From assembly GCA_963777665.1 (NCBI GenBank), contig CAVZRJ010000006.1:536144-600143 (forward strand): a stretch of DNA of 64,000 nt. Reading direction: 5' to 3'. The notes beneath the pieces are model-generated. The model was not told the origin of the DNA. It saw only the letters and a list, made by a program, of their open reading frames with translations, and searched no databases. Made by a program: the position numbers and the translations under genes. Below, piece by piece: positions 17,858 through 27,490 of this stretch; position 1 is the stretch's first letter; the number at the start of each line of letters is the position of its first letter. The DNA comes from Bog-756 sp963777665 (GTDB lineage: Bacteria > Actinomycetota > Acidimicrobiia > Acidimicrobiales > RAAP-2).

Positions 17858-18261
17858 GTGACGACGGACGCTCGCGCGCCGTCTACGTGATCTCGGTGGC
17901 CGCGGAGCTCGCGGGGGTCCACCCGCAGACCCTGCGCGTCTACGAGCGGAAGGGCCTGCTCGACCCGAGCCGCACCCGAGGGGGGAGCCGCCGCTTCAGC
18001 GACCAGGACCTCGACCGCCTCCGCCACATCCAGCACCTGACCAACCAGGGGCTCAACCTCGAGGGCGTGCGGCGGGTGATGGAACTGGAGGACGAGGTGG
18101 CCCGTCTCGAGGCGGAGCTGGTCACCACGCGGGCCGCCGCCCGTGAGGCGGTCGCCGTCACCCATCGCCAGTACCGGCGGGACCTGGTGCCGCTTTCGCA
18201 GCTGCCCGCCCCGACACGACCATCCCGTCGATCCGCACGAGAGAACGGAGGAACCCGATGA
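17854..18261 (+). CDS. hspR: MerR-family heat-shock repressor HspR
   Basis: A 135-residue MerR-type protein. The winged helix 'YVISVAAELAGVHPQTLRVYERKGLLDPSRTRGGSRRFS' (quoted in part: 'AGVHPQTLRVYERKGLLDP') is the HspR recognition module, followed by 'LDRLRHIQHLTNQGLNLEGV' and a coiled coil. The C-terminus is basic. HspR binds HAIR sites and uses DnaK as co-repressor, and a half-site lies in the dnaK promoter. It overlaps dnaJ upstream and clpB downstream by ATGA. It is the only chaperone gene inside the frameshift-rich stretch that is intact, perhaps because it is short. Confidence 0.93.
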   Translation: MSDDGRSRAVYVISVAAELAGVHPQTLRVYERKGLLDPSRTRGGSRRFSDQDLDRLRHIQHLTNQGLNLEGVRRVMELEDEVARLEAELVTTRAAAREAVAVTHRQYRRDLVPLSQLPAPTRPSRRSARENGGTR

Positions 18262-20756
18262 CGCCTCAACCCCGAACGCTGGACGATGAAGACACAGGAG
18301 GCGCTCTCCGACGCTGTGGAGCGGGCCCGGGCCGCGGGCAACGCCGAGGTCACCCCCGAACATCTCCTTGCCGCAGCGCTCGATCAGGACGACGGCATCG
18401 CCGGTCCGATCCTGACCCGCGTGGGGGTCGAGCCGTCCGTCGTCCGCAACCGCATCGGCGACCAGCTCGCACGGCTGCCACGGGCGGTCGGCGGCGACGC
18501 GCCCGACCATCGACCGCGCCCTGCCGCGAGGCGCTCGAGGCCGCCGACCGCCAGCGGACCGACATGGGCGACGAGTACCTGTCGGTCGAGCACCTGCTGC
18601 TGGCCCTCGCCGACCGGCTCGGGGTCGAGCGGGACGTCCTGCTCACCGCGTTGCGCGATGTGCGCGGGAGCCACCGCGTCACGTCGCAGAACCCCGAGGA
18701 GACGTTCCAGGCGCTGGAGAAGTACGGACGCGGATCTGACCGCGCTGGCCCGCCAGGGCAAGATGGACCCGGTCATCGGCCGTGACGAGGAGGTCCGCAG
18801 GGTCATCCAGGTGCTGTCGCGGCGGACCAAGAACAATCCGGTCCTCATCGGGGAGCCCGGCGTCGGCAAGACGGCCATCGTCGAGGGGCTCGCCCAGCGC
18901 ATCGTCGAGGGCGACATCCCCGAGGGCCTCAAGGGCAAGCGGGTCATCAGCCTGGACATGAGTTCGATGGTGGCCGGGGCCAAGTACCGGGGAGAGTTCG
19001 AGGAGCGGCTCAAGGCCGTCCTCAAGGAGATCGCCGACGCCGAGGGCGAGGTCATCACCTTCGTCGACGAGCTGCACACCATCGTCGGTGCCGGGGGCGG
19101 CTCGGAGGGGGCGATGGACGCCGGCAACATGATCAAGCCGATGCTCGCGCGCGGTGAGCTGCGGCTCATCGGTGCGACCACCCTCGACGAGTACCGCAAG
19201 TACATCGAGAAGGATGCTGCGCTCGAGCGCCGGTTCCAGCAGGTCTTCGTGCCCCCGCCGTCGGTCGAGGACACCATCGCCATCCTGCGCGGCCTCAAGG
19301 AGCGCTACGAGGTCCACCACGGGGTGCGCATCCAGGACGCGGCGCTGGTGGCCGCGGCGGTCCTCTCCGACCGCTACGTGACCGGACGCTTCCTGCCCGA
19401 CAAGGCCATCGACCTGATGGACGAGGCGGCCAGCCGCCTCCGGATCGAGATCGACTCGATGCCGACCGAGCTGGACGTGGTCACCCGGCGGCTCCGCCAG
19501 CTGGAGATCGAGCGCATGGCGCTCGAGAAGGAGACCGACCCGGCATCGGCCGAGCGGCTCGCCCGCCTGGACGAGGAGATGGCCAACCTCCAGGAGGAGG
19601 CCGCGGCGATGACCGCACACTGGCAGTCGGAGAAGGAGGCGATCACCGCCATCCAGGAGCTCAAGGGCCAGCTCGAGCAGAAGCGCAGCGACGCGGAGCG
19701 GCTGAGCCGCGAGGGGAACCTCGCCGAGTCCTCGGAGCTCACCTACGGGGTCATCCCCGAACTCGAGCGACAGGTCGCGGCGGCGACCGCCACCCTCGAC
19801 GAGCTCCAGAAGAGCCAGCGCTTCCTCAAGGAGGAGGTCGACGCCGAGGACGTGGCCGAGGTGGTCAGCAGGGCGACCGGGGTGCCGGTCAGCCGCCTGC
19901 TCGAGGGCGAGGTCGAGAAGCTGATCCGGATGGAGGACGCGCTCCACGCCCGGGTGATCGGGCAGGACGAGGCCGTCTCGGCCGTGTCCAACGCCATCCG
20001 CCGCAGCCGGGCCGGCCTCTCGGACCCCAACCGGCCGATCGGGTCCTTCCTCTTCATGGGACCGACCGGCGTGGGCAAGACCGAGCTGGCCCGGGCCCTG
20101 GCCGACTTCCTCTTCGACGACAGCCGGGCGATGGTCCGGATCGACATGAGCGAGTACGGGGAGCGCCACTCGGTGTCCCGGCTGGTCGGGGCGCCTCCCG
20201 GGTACGTCGGGCTACGAGGAGGGTGGCCAGCTCACCGAGGCCATCCGCCGCCGGCCCTACGCGGTGGTCCTCCTCGACGAGCTCGAGAAGGCCCACCCCG
20301 ACGTGTTCAACACCCTCCTCCAGGTGCTCGAGGACGGCAGGCTCACCGACGGGCAGGGTCGGACCGTGGACTTCACCAACACCGTGCTGATCATGACGTC
20401 CAACATCCCCGGCGAGCCCATCGACCACTTCAAGCCGGAGTTCGTCAACCGGATCGATGCGATCGTCCGCTTCCACCCCCTGAGCCGAGGCGGACCTCAA
20501 CCGCATCGTCACCATCCAGCTGCAGGGGTTGCGCGCCCGGCTGGCCGAGCGCCGGCTGGGTCTCGAGGTCACACCTGGAGCCGAGGCCTGGCTGGCCCAC
20601 ACCGGATTCGACCCGGACTTCGGGGCGCGACCACTCCGACGGGTCATCCAGCGCGAGGTCGAGGACCCGCTCGCCCTGGCCCTCCTCGAGGGCCGCTATC
20701 CCGAGGGCTCGACGGTGACCATCGACGAGAAGGACGGCGAGATCATCCTGGTGTGA
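18258..20756 (+). CDS. clpB: ATP-dependent disaggregase ClpB, six apparent frameshifts
   Basis: A ClpB/Hsp104 hexameric unfoldase. Both AAA+ modules are recognisable: Walker A 'GEPGVGKTAIVEGL', Walker B 'VITFVDELHTI', the coiled-coil middle domain, then 'GPTGVGKTELARAL' and 'VVLLDELEKAHPDV'. The frame changes six times, near 18279, 18502, 18524, 18732, 20210 and 20489; each has the sign of one extra base and the last frame equals the first. Corrected, the N-terminus reads 'MTPQPRTWTMKTQEALSD' and the protein has 830 residues. The start ATG overlaps the hspR stop. After the second Walker B the loop 'TSNIPGEPIDHFKPEFVNRI' is shorter than in E. coli ClpB. Confidence 0.88.
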
Positions 20757-20870
20757 GGCCTCGTTTCGGCCCGCCGGGGCTGGCCTCCCTCCGGCCCGCG
20801 CCCTGCGGATGCATGCGGGCCGGCGGGCTACACTGGTGCGTAATCCGCTTTCCGCAACGGAGGAGGACGC

Positions 20871-22152
20871 GTGCCGGCAACCGTCGTCGTCGGGACCCAG
20901 TGGGGTGATGAGGGCAAGGGCAAGCTCACCGACCTCCTGGCCAAGGAGATGGAGCTGGTCGTCCGCTACCAGGGCGGCCACAACGCCGGGCACACCATCG
21001 TGGTGGACGGCGAGACCTTCGCCCTCCAGCTCGTGCCGAGCGGCATCCTCTACGACCACATCACGCCGGTCATCGGCAACGGGGTGGTCGTCGATCCGAC
21101 CGTGCTGCTCGCCGAGGTCGACGTCCTCGAGTCCAAGGGGATCGACACCTCGAAGCTGCTGGTCAGCGGCAATGCCCATCTGATCATGCCCTACCACCAC
21201 GAGCTCGATCAGCTGGCCGAGCGCTATCTGGGCAAGAACAAGCTCGGCACGACCAAGCGCGGGATCGGGCCGGCCTACGCGGACAAGTCCTCCCGGGTGG
21301 GCCTCCGGGTCCAGGACCTGCTCGACCCCAAGATCTTCCGCCAGAAGCTCGACGTGGTGCTGAAGGAGAAGAACCAGGTCCTGGCCAAGGTCTACAACCG
21401 GCTCCCCCTCTCGGCCGACGAGATCTGCGAGCGCTACCTCGGCGAGCTCGCCTCGCGGATCACCCCGATGGTCGCCGACACGGTGGGCGTGGTCCACGAG
21501 TCCCTCGAGCGCGGGGCCCACGTGCTCCTCGAGGGGGCCCAGGCCACCTTCCTCGACCTCGACCACGGGACCTACCCCTTCGTGACCTCGTCCAATCCGG
21601 TGGCCGGCGGGGCCTGCACCGGAGCCGGGGATCGGTCCGCGCTACATCGACGAGGTCATCGGCATCGCCAAGGCCTACGTGACCCGGGTGGGGAGCGGGC
21701 CCTTCCCGACCGAGCTCACCGACGAGATCGGCGACACCCTGGTCGAGCGCGGCCACGAGTACGGGGTCAACACCGGCCGCCGCCGCCGCCCGGGCTGGTT
21801 CGACGCGGTCATGATGCGCCAGGCGGTGCGGCTCAACTCCCTCTCCGAGGTCGCCCTCACCAAGCTCGACGTGCTCGACACCTTCGACACGGTCAAGGTC
21901 TGCGTGGCCTACGAGGCCGGCGGCGAGCGGTACACCCACCCGCCGTACCACCAGTCGATCTTCCATCAGGTCACCCCGGTCTACGAGGAGCTGCCCGGTT
22001 GGAAGACGGACATCTCGGGTGCCACCGAGATCGGTGACCTCCCCCAGGCCGCCCGCGACTACGTGCACTTCCTGGCCGAGCAGATCGGCACGCCGGTCCG
22101 GCTGGTCGGGGTCGGACCCGGGCGCGAGCAGTTCGTCCGCTTCGCCGCATGA
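20871..22152 (+). CDS. purA: Adenylosuccinate synthetase, one apparent frameshift
   Basis: Catalyses GTP-driven IMP plus aspartate to adenylosuccinate, the first step to AMP. The N-terminal 'GTQWGDEGKGKLTDLLAKE' is the GTP-loop signature and 'GGHNAGHT' contains the catalytic histidine. Near 21630 GCCGGGGATCGGT has one G too many; dropping it gives 'GGACTGAGIGPRYIDEVIG' and a full 426-residue enzyme. The C-terminal 'PVYEELPGWKTDISGATEIG' matches the family. Start is GTG 20871 with GGAGG upstream; a TACACT at 20829 could be the -10 box. Its stop overlaps the purD ATG by ATGA. Confidence 0.92.
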
Positions 22153-23516
22153 GCGGCGGGTCCCGCCGTCGCCCGACCGGGTCCACGCGTCCGGTCGGTC
22201 CGATCCGCACCGTCTGCGTCGTCGGGTCGGGTGGGCGCGAGCACGCCCTCGCCACCGCGCTCGCCCGCACGGCCGACGTGGTCGTCACGCCCGGCAACCC
22301 CGGGATCGCGGGCCGGTCCCCGGAGGGCCACACCGTCACCAGCGTGGCGACTCCCGCCGAGGGGATCGAGGCCGACCTCTACGTGATCGGGCCCGAGGTG
22401 CCGCTCGTCGACGGGCTCGCCGACCGCCTCCGGGCCGCCGGGAAGCTGGTGTTCGGTCCGGGCGCCGACGGTGCCCGGCTCGAGGGCTCGAAGGCCTTCA
22501 TGAAGGAGGTGCTGGCCGAGGCCGGCGTCCCCACCGCCCGCTTCGGCGTCTTCACCGAGGTGGGCGCGGCCCGAGACTTCCTGCGCACACTCCCCGGACC
22601 GTGGGTGGTCAAGACCGACGGACTGGCCGCCGGCAAGGGGGTGCTGGTCACCGACTCGCTGGCCGAGGCCGAGCGGGACGTCGAAGCCAAGCTCTCGGGC
22701 GCGGCGTTCGGAGGTGCCGGCGCGCCGGGTGGTCGTCGAGGAGGGGCTCATCGGTCGCGAGTGCTCGCTGCTGGTGCTCTGCGACGGCGAGCGCCTCGCC
22801 CCGCTCGCGCCGGCCCAGGACTACAAGCGCCGCGACGACGGGGACCGGGGCCCCAACACCGGCGGGATGGGCGCCTACTCGCCGGTTCCCTTCGTGGACG
22901 ACGCGCATGGTCGACGCGCTGGTGGCCGAGGCGGTGGCACCGCTGGTGGCGTGCCCTGCGGGCGCGTGGGATCGACTACCGGGGGGTCCTCTACGCCGGT
23001 CTCATGCTGACCGCCGAGGGTCCGCGGGTCCTCGAGTTCAACGTCCGCTTCGGTGACCCGGAGACCCAGGTGGTCCTGCCGCGCCTCGAAGGCGACGTCG
23101 CCGCGCTGCTCGCCGAGGTCGGCCGCCGGCGAGCTCCGCTCCGCGCCGCGCTTCTCCGGCGAGGCGGCCGTCTGCGTGGTGCTCGCCGCAGAGGGGTATC
23201 CCGAGGCGCCGAGGTCGGGCGACCCGATCGCCGGGCTCGACGCGGCCGCGGCGATCGAAGGGGTCACCGTCTTCCACGCGGGGACCGCTCCCGGGCGGAC
23301 CCGACCGGCCCGGCAGCGTGCTCACCTCCGGTGGGCGGGTGCTCGGCGCAACCGCAGTCGGCGGCCTCGCTCGAAGTGGCGAGGGATCGGGCGTACAGCG
23401 CGGCGGCCGCCATCTCCTGGCCGGGCATGCACTGCCGTTCCGACATCGCCCGGTCGGCGGCCGCACAGCCGGGTCGGGCGCTGCCCGGCATCGAACCGGC
23501 GGAGGCGACCCGGTGA
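22149..23516 (+). CDS. purD: Phosphoribosylamine-glycine ligase, six apparent frameshifts
   Basis: GAR synthetase, an ATP-grasp enzyme. Recognisable pieces in order, each in a different frame, are 'VVGSGGREHALATAL', 'GPWVVKTDGLAAGKGVLV', 'VVVEEGLIGRECSLLVLCDG', 'RGPNTGGMGAYSPVPFVDD', 'YRGVLYAGLMLTAEGPRVLE', 'FNVRFGDPETQVVLPRLEGD' and 'TSGGRVLG'. Frame changes fall near 22725, 22916, 22954, 23122, 23294 and 23363, all of the one-extra-base type. Correction yields about 453 residues with an extra C-terminal tail after 'VARDRAYSAAAAISWPGMHC'. Start ATG overlaps purA and the stop overlaps the purB GTG. Confidence 0.9.
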   Translation: MSGGSRRRPTGSTRPVGPIRTVCVVGSGGREHALATALARTADVVVTPGNPGIAGRSPEGHTVTSVATPAEGIEADLYVIGPEVPLVDGLADRLRAAGKLVFGPGADGARLEGSKAFMKEVLAEAGVPTARFGVFTEVGAARDFLRTLPGPWVVKTDGLAAGKGVLVTDSLAEAERDVEAKLSGAAFGGAGAPGGRRGGAHRSRVLAAGALRRRAPRPARAGPGLQAPRRRGPGPQHRRDGRLLAGSLRGRRAWSTRWWPRRWHRWWRALRARGIDYRGVLYAGLMLTAEGPRVLEFNVRFGDPETQVVLPRLEGDVAALLAEVGRRRAPLRAALLRRGGRLRGARRRGVSRGAEVGRPDRRARRGRGDRRGHRLPRGDRSRADPTGPAACSPPVGGCSAQPQSAASLEVARDRAYSAAAAISWPGMHCRSDIARSAAAQPGRALPGIEPAEATR

Positions 23517-24825
23517 TCCCGCGCTACGCGCCCCGCGAGATGGCCTCCCTCTTCACCGACGAGGCACGCTTCGCGATGTGGCTCCAGGTCGAGCTGCTGG
23601 CCATCGACGGTTGGGTGCTGGTCGGGGACGTGCCGGCCGAGGCGGCCGAGGTCTGCCGCTCCAGCGCCCCCGTGGTGGACGCCGCGTTCGTCGCAGGCGG
23701 TCGCCGACCGCGAGCAGGTGACCGACCACGACGTGGCCGCCTTCGTGGACGTCGTCCAGGCCGCGATCGGTGCGCCCGAGGGGTCCTGGATCCACTACGG
23801 CCTCACCTCCTCCGACGTCGTCGACACCGCCCTGTGCGCCACGCTCACCCGGGCCTCCGACCTCCTCATCGAGGCGGCGACCGGGCTGGTCCGGGCCCTC
23901 GAGCTCCGGGCGCGGGAGTCGATCGACGTCCCGGTGACCGGCAGGACCCACGGCATGCACGCCGAGCCGACCACCTTCGGAGCCAAGTTCGCGCTCTGGG
24001 CGCTCCAGGCCGACCGCGACCTGCAGCGCCTCCGGGCGGCGCGCGAGCGGGTGGCGGTGGGCAAGCTCTCCGGTGCGGTGGGCACCTACTCCAACATCGA
24101 TCCGAGGGTCGAGGCACACGTGTGCCACGCCCTCGGACTGCGACCGGTCCCGGCGACCCAGGTCGTCGCCCGCGACCGGCACGCCGAGTACCTCTGGGCG
24201 TGCGCCTCGGTCGGGGCGACCATCGAGCTCATCGCGACCGAGATCCGTCACCTGGCCCGCAGCGAGCTGGGCGAGGTGGAGGAGCCGTTCCGGTCGGGCC
24301 AGAAGGGGAGCTCGGCCATGCCGCACAAGCGCAACCCCGTCCTCTCCGAACGGCTGTGCGGCCTGGCCCGCGTCCTACGCGGGTATCTCTCCGCCGGCCT
24401 CGAGGACGTCGCCCTCTGGCACGAGCGGGACATCTCGCACAGCTCGGTGGAGCGGGTGGTCCTCCCGGACGCCAGCACGCTCACCTACTACATGCTCACG
24501 AAGGCCACCGGTCTGGTCGAGGGCCTCGTGCTGCACCCCGAACGGGCGCTGGCCACCCTCACCGAGGGCCAGCCACGGCCTGGTGTTCAGCCAGTCGGTC
24601 CTCCTCGCCCTGGTGAGCGGTGGGCTCAGCCGCGACGCCGCCTACCGCATCGTGCAGCGCGACGCCCGCACCGCATGGGAGGAGGGCCGTCCGTTCCGAG
24701 AGGTGCTCGACGAGGATCCAGAGGTGGTCCTCGACCGGAAGCAGCTCGACGAGGCCTTCGACCTCTCGCGTACGCTCCGCCATGTGCACCGATTCACCGA
24801 CGCCTTGGAGGAGCTCGCACCATGA
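23513..24825 (+). CDS. purB: Adenylosuccinate lyase, two apparent frameshifts
   Basis: A fumarase/aspartase-superfamily enzyme acting twice in purine synthesis (SAICAR and adenylosuccinate cleavage). It opens with 'RYAPREMASLFTDEARFAMW' from GTG 23513. 'GSWIHYGLTSSDVVDTAL' and 'PVTGRTHGMHAEPTTFG' supply the catalytic His/Ser regions, and 'GQKGSSAMPHKRNPVLSE' is the family signature loop. One extra base near 23692 and one near 24569 break the frame; corrected length is 436 residues, normal. It overlaps purD (GTGA) and purC (ATGA). Confidence 0.93.
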
Positions 24826-25725
24826 CCCAGTCACCTGCCACCCTGCCGCTCGTCTCGTCCGGAAAGGTCCGCGAGCTCTACGACGCCGGCGATGGACCGG
24901 TTGCTGATGGTGGCGTCCGACCGGATCTCGGCGTTCGACGTGATCATGGCCGAGCCCATCCCGGACAAGGGACGGGTGCTCACCGCGATGACCGTGGCCT
25001 GGCTCGAGGAGCTCTCCGACCTCGCTCCCAACCACCTGGTGAGCGCCGATCCGGAGGACTTCCCGGACGGGGCGTCCGCACTACCCGGTGGGCTCGACGC
25101 ACTCGCCGGCCGTTCGATGCTCGTCCGCAGGGCGGAGATGCTCGACATCGAGTGCATCGTGCGCGGCTACCTGGCCGGATCGGCCTACAAGGAGTACGAG
25201 CGCGAGGGCACCGTCCACGGGATGTCCATGCCGGCCGGGCTCCGCCACGCCGACCGCCTGCCCGAGCCGATCTTCACCCCCTCGACCAAGGCGACCGAGG
25301 GCCACGACGTCAACATCGGGATGGCCGAGGCGGTCGACATCGTCGGCAAGGGAGCGGCCGAGGCCGCCGCCGAGCTGTGCCTGGCCGCCTACACGCGGGC
25401 CGCGGTGCGGGCCGAACGGGCGGGCATCGTCATCTGCGACACGAAGTTCGAGCTGGGCTTCATCGACGGGCGGCTCTCCCTCTGCGACGAGGTGCTGACC
25501 CCGGACTCGTCACGGTTCTGGCCGGCCGACGACTGCGCCCCGGGGACCAACCCGCCCTCGTTCGACAAACAGCCCCTGCGCGACTGGCTCGAAGCCCAAC
25601 CCTGGGACAAGCAGGCCCCCCCGCCGTCGCTGCCCGCAGCCGTCGTGGCCGCCACCGCCGAGCGCTACGTCGCCGCATACGAACGGGTCTGCGGACGCTC
25701 CCTCGTCGACTGGTACGGTGCCTGA
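24822..25725 (+). CDS. purC: SAICAR synthetase, one apparent frameshift
   Basis: Phosphoribosylaminoimidazole-succinocarboxamide synthase, which adds aspartate to CAIR with ATP. The N-terminus 'LPLVSSGKVRELYDAG' is typical. At about 24894 GATGGACCGG has one G too many; without it the text runs into 'DRLLMVASDRISAFDVIM'. 'ECIVRGYLAGSAYKEY' and 'DTKFELGF' complete the active-site set. Corrected length is 300 residues. This is the last (3'-most) of the clustered frameshifts; purS and purQ downstream are clean. Confidence 0.93.
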
Positions 25726-25726
25726 G

Positions 25727-26002
25727 ATGACCGACGGGCGGCGGTTCTCGGCGCAGGTCGAGGTGCTCCTCCGTGACGGCATCGCCGACCCGCAGGGCGC
25801 GACCATCGAGCGGGCCCTGCCGGCGCTGGGCCTCGCCGGGGTGACCTCGGTGCGGGCCGGGAAGTCGTTCCGCTTCGACCTCGTCGCACAGGACGACGCA
25901 GATGCGATGGCCCGGGCGGCGGTCGTGGCCGACCGTCTGCTCGCCAATCCGGTCATCGAGGAGTCGGTGGTGACCGTGCATCCGGCAGACACCCCGGACT
26001 GA
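25727..26002 (+). CDS. purS: Phosphoribosylformylglycinamidine synthase subunit PurS
   Basis: A 91-residue PurS, the small structural subunit that bridges PurL and PurQ in FGAM synthase. It has the usual beta-alpha-beta pattern: 'FSAQVEVLLRDGIADPQGAT', then 'VTSVRAGKSFRFDLVAQD', and 'LLANPVIEESVVTVHPA'. I start at ATG 25727, just after the purC stop; an in-frame GTG at 25718 would overlap purC by eight bases. The stop shares one base with the purQ start (TGATG). Confidence 0.93.
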   Translation: MTDGRRFSAQVEVLLRDGIADPQGATIERALPALGLAGVTSVRAGKSFRFDLVAQDDADAMARAAVVADRLLANPVIEESVVTVHPADTPD

Positions 26003-26694
26003 TGGCTCCGCGGGTCGGCGTGGTGCTCTTCCCGGGCACCAACTGCGAGCACGACGCGGTCCGCGCCCTCGAGGGGCTCGGCGCCACGGCAGGCCTCGTC
26101 TGGCATGCGGACACGACGGTTGCCGGGTACGACGCGCTCGTCCTGCCCGGCGGGTTCGCCCACGGCGACTACCTGCGACCGGGTGCCATCGCCCGCTTCT
26201 CCCCGATCATGGAGGCGGTGTCCGCCTTCGCCTCGGCGGGTGGTCCGGTGGTCGGCATCTGCAACGGATTCCAGATCCTGACCGAGGCCGGGCTGCTTCC
26301 GGGGGCGCTTCAGAAGAACCGCGGCCTGCGGTTCCTGTGCACCACGGTCAGGGTCCGGGTGGAGCGCAGCGACACCGTGCTCACCACCGGGGTGCCCGTC
26401 GGGACCGAGCTCGCCGTGCCCATCAACCACTTCGAGGGCAACTACACCTGCGACGCCGCTACGCTCGACGAGCTCCGGGACGAGGGGCGGATCGTGCTGC
26501 GCTACGTGGACAACCCCAACGGCTCGGTCGACGACATCGCCGGTGTCTGCAACGCAGGGCGCAACGTGGTGGGCCTCATGCCCCACCCCGAGCGGGCATC
26601 GGACCGGCTGCTCGGGACCGAAGACGGGGCGGTGCTCCTGACCGCCCTGTTGGCCGCGGCGGGTGCCGCCGCCGCGCCTGCGTCGGTGGCTTGA
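26002..26694 (+). CDS. purQ: Phosphoribosylformylglycinamidine synthase glutaminase subunit PurQ
   Basis: A 230-residue class I glutamine amidotransferase feeding ammonia to PurL. The opening 'VGVVLFPGTNCEHDAVRALE' is characteristic. The nucleophile elbow 'PVVGICNGFQILTEAGLLPG' has the catalytic cysteine, 'NHFEGNYTCD' is the usual substrate loop, and 'MPHPERASDRLLG' carries the catalytic His-Glu pair. Translationally coupled to purS. purL, the partner synthetase, is separated from it by a reverse-strand gene and about 350 bp of non-coding DNA. Confidence 0.96.
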   Translation: MAPRVGVVLFPGTNCEHDAVRALEGLGATAGLVWHADTTVAGYDALVLPGGFAHGDYLRPGAIARFSPIMEAVSAFASAGGPVVGICNGFQILTEAGLLPGALQKNRGLRFLCTTVRVRVERSDTVLTTGVPVGTELAVPINHFEGNYTCDAATLDELRDEGRIVLRYVDNPNGSVDDIAGVCNAGRNVVGLMPHPERASDRLLGTEDGAVLLTALLAAAGAAAAPASVA

Positions 26695-26712
26695 ACCGAC
26701 CGCGACGGAGAG

Positions 26713-27144
26713 TCAGCCGCGGGTGCGGGGAATCTCGGCCAGCTGGAGGACCGAGGCACTGACCCCGACCGTCCGCCACGCCGAGTACGAGATGCCCTTG
26801 CGCTCGCCGTAGGGGCGGGCGACCTTCACGAAGCTCTTCTCGAGTCCGGCCAGGTCGACCGTGTCGCCGCTGTGGGCGAGCTCGGCCTCGAGGCGCTGCT
26901 TCTCCTCGACCAGGTGCAGCCTGGCGAGCGGATCCGCGGTGGCAAGGGACGACTCGATCGTGGTCAGCTTCCGGCGGATCGAGTCGGGGGTGCGCTTGCG
27001 ACCCCGGCGTGGCTTGGTCGCCTCGAGGGCCTCGAGGTACTGCCGCACGATGCGCCCCTCCTCCCGTCCCTTGGCCAGCGCGGCCTTGTGGGCGTCGGTC
27101 ATCGGCGTCTTCTTGACGGATTTCCCTGAGGTGCTCGGTGCCAT
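26713..27144 (-). CDS. Conserved small basic protein of unknown function
   Basis: A 143-residue protein. It has a Lys/Arg-rich segment 'TKPRRGRKRTPDSIRRKL' (about residues 43-60) that looks like a nucleic-acid-binding or AT-hook-like patch, flanked by helices 'AHKAALAKGREEGRIVRQYL' and 'LARLHLVEEKQRLEAELA' of coiled-coil character. It ends with 'YGERKGISYSAWRTVGVSAS'. I recall similar proteins as unnamed actinobacterial conserved hypotheticals. It converges on purQ and splits the purine cluster. A chromatin-associated or ribosome-associated role would be a guess. Confidence 0.75.
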   Translation of the reverse strand: MAPSTSGKSVKKTPMTDAHKAALAKGREEGRIVRQYLEALEATKPRRGRKRTPDSIRRKLTTIESSLATADPLARLHLVEEKQRLEAELAHSGDTVDLAGLEKSFVKVARPYGERKGISYSAWRTVGVSASVLQLAEIPRTRG

Positions 27145-27490
27145 CCGGTCAGCTTCCCAGAGTACCCCATTCGGGGCAAACCCGGGACCGTCACATGGGA
27201 GGAAACTGCGGCCGCTCCCGGAGCCGAGTGCCTACAGGCTGGGGGTTCGACGGCGGAACGCCTGGATCACCAGGGGGAGAGCTCCGCTCTTTGGCGTCAA
27301 TGGGCGGTCCTCCTAGCTGTAGGGCCGGCCCAAAGGCCCGACGGAACCTGGCCGGCATCGCGCAGCCCGCCCCGTCCCCTATCGGCAAAATGCACTCGCG
27401 TCCGGTCCCTGCCGCGTCCCGTCGAAGGGCGGCGCCCGTCCGACCGGGGCCACTCCGGGACCGGCGGGACCGGCGGGTACGCTCGGGCAG
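27145..27490. other. 345-bp non-coding gap before purL
   Basis: No convincing protein is encoded on either strand. It must hold the promoters of the reverse-strand basic-protein gene and of purL. A GGGCC/GGCCC stem lies near 27324-27340 and CCCC-ATTC-GGGG near 27166. I do not recognise a known riboswitch, small RNA or a PurR box. Confidence 0.5.

Noticed and set aside
20769..20828. 9-bp inverted repeat GCCCGCCGG / CCGGCGGGC between clpB and purA as a terminator
   Set aside because: The loop would be 42 bases and there is no T-run; chance matches of this composition are expected.
17727..24895. Programmed +1 ribosomal frameshifting as the explanation of the clustered frame breaks
   Set aside because: There is no common slippery sequence, stop codon or stimulatory structure at the sites, and six shifts in one gene would be without precedent in bacteria. 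Kept only as a remote possibility in the finding.
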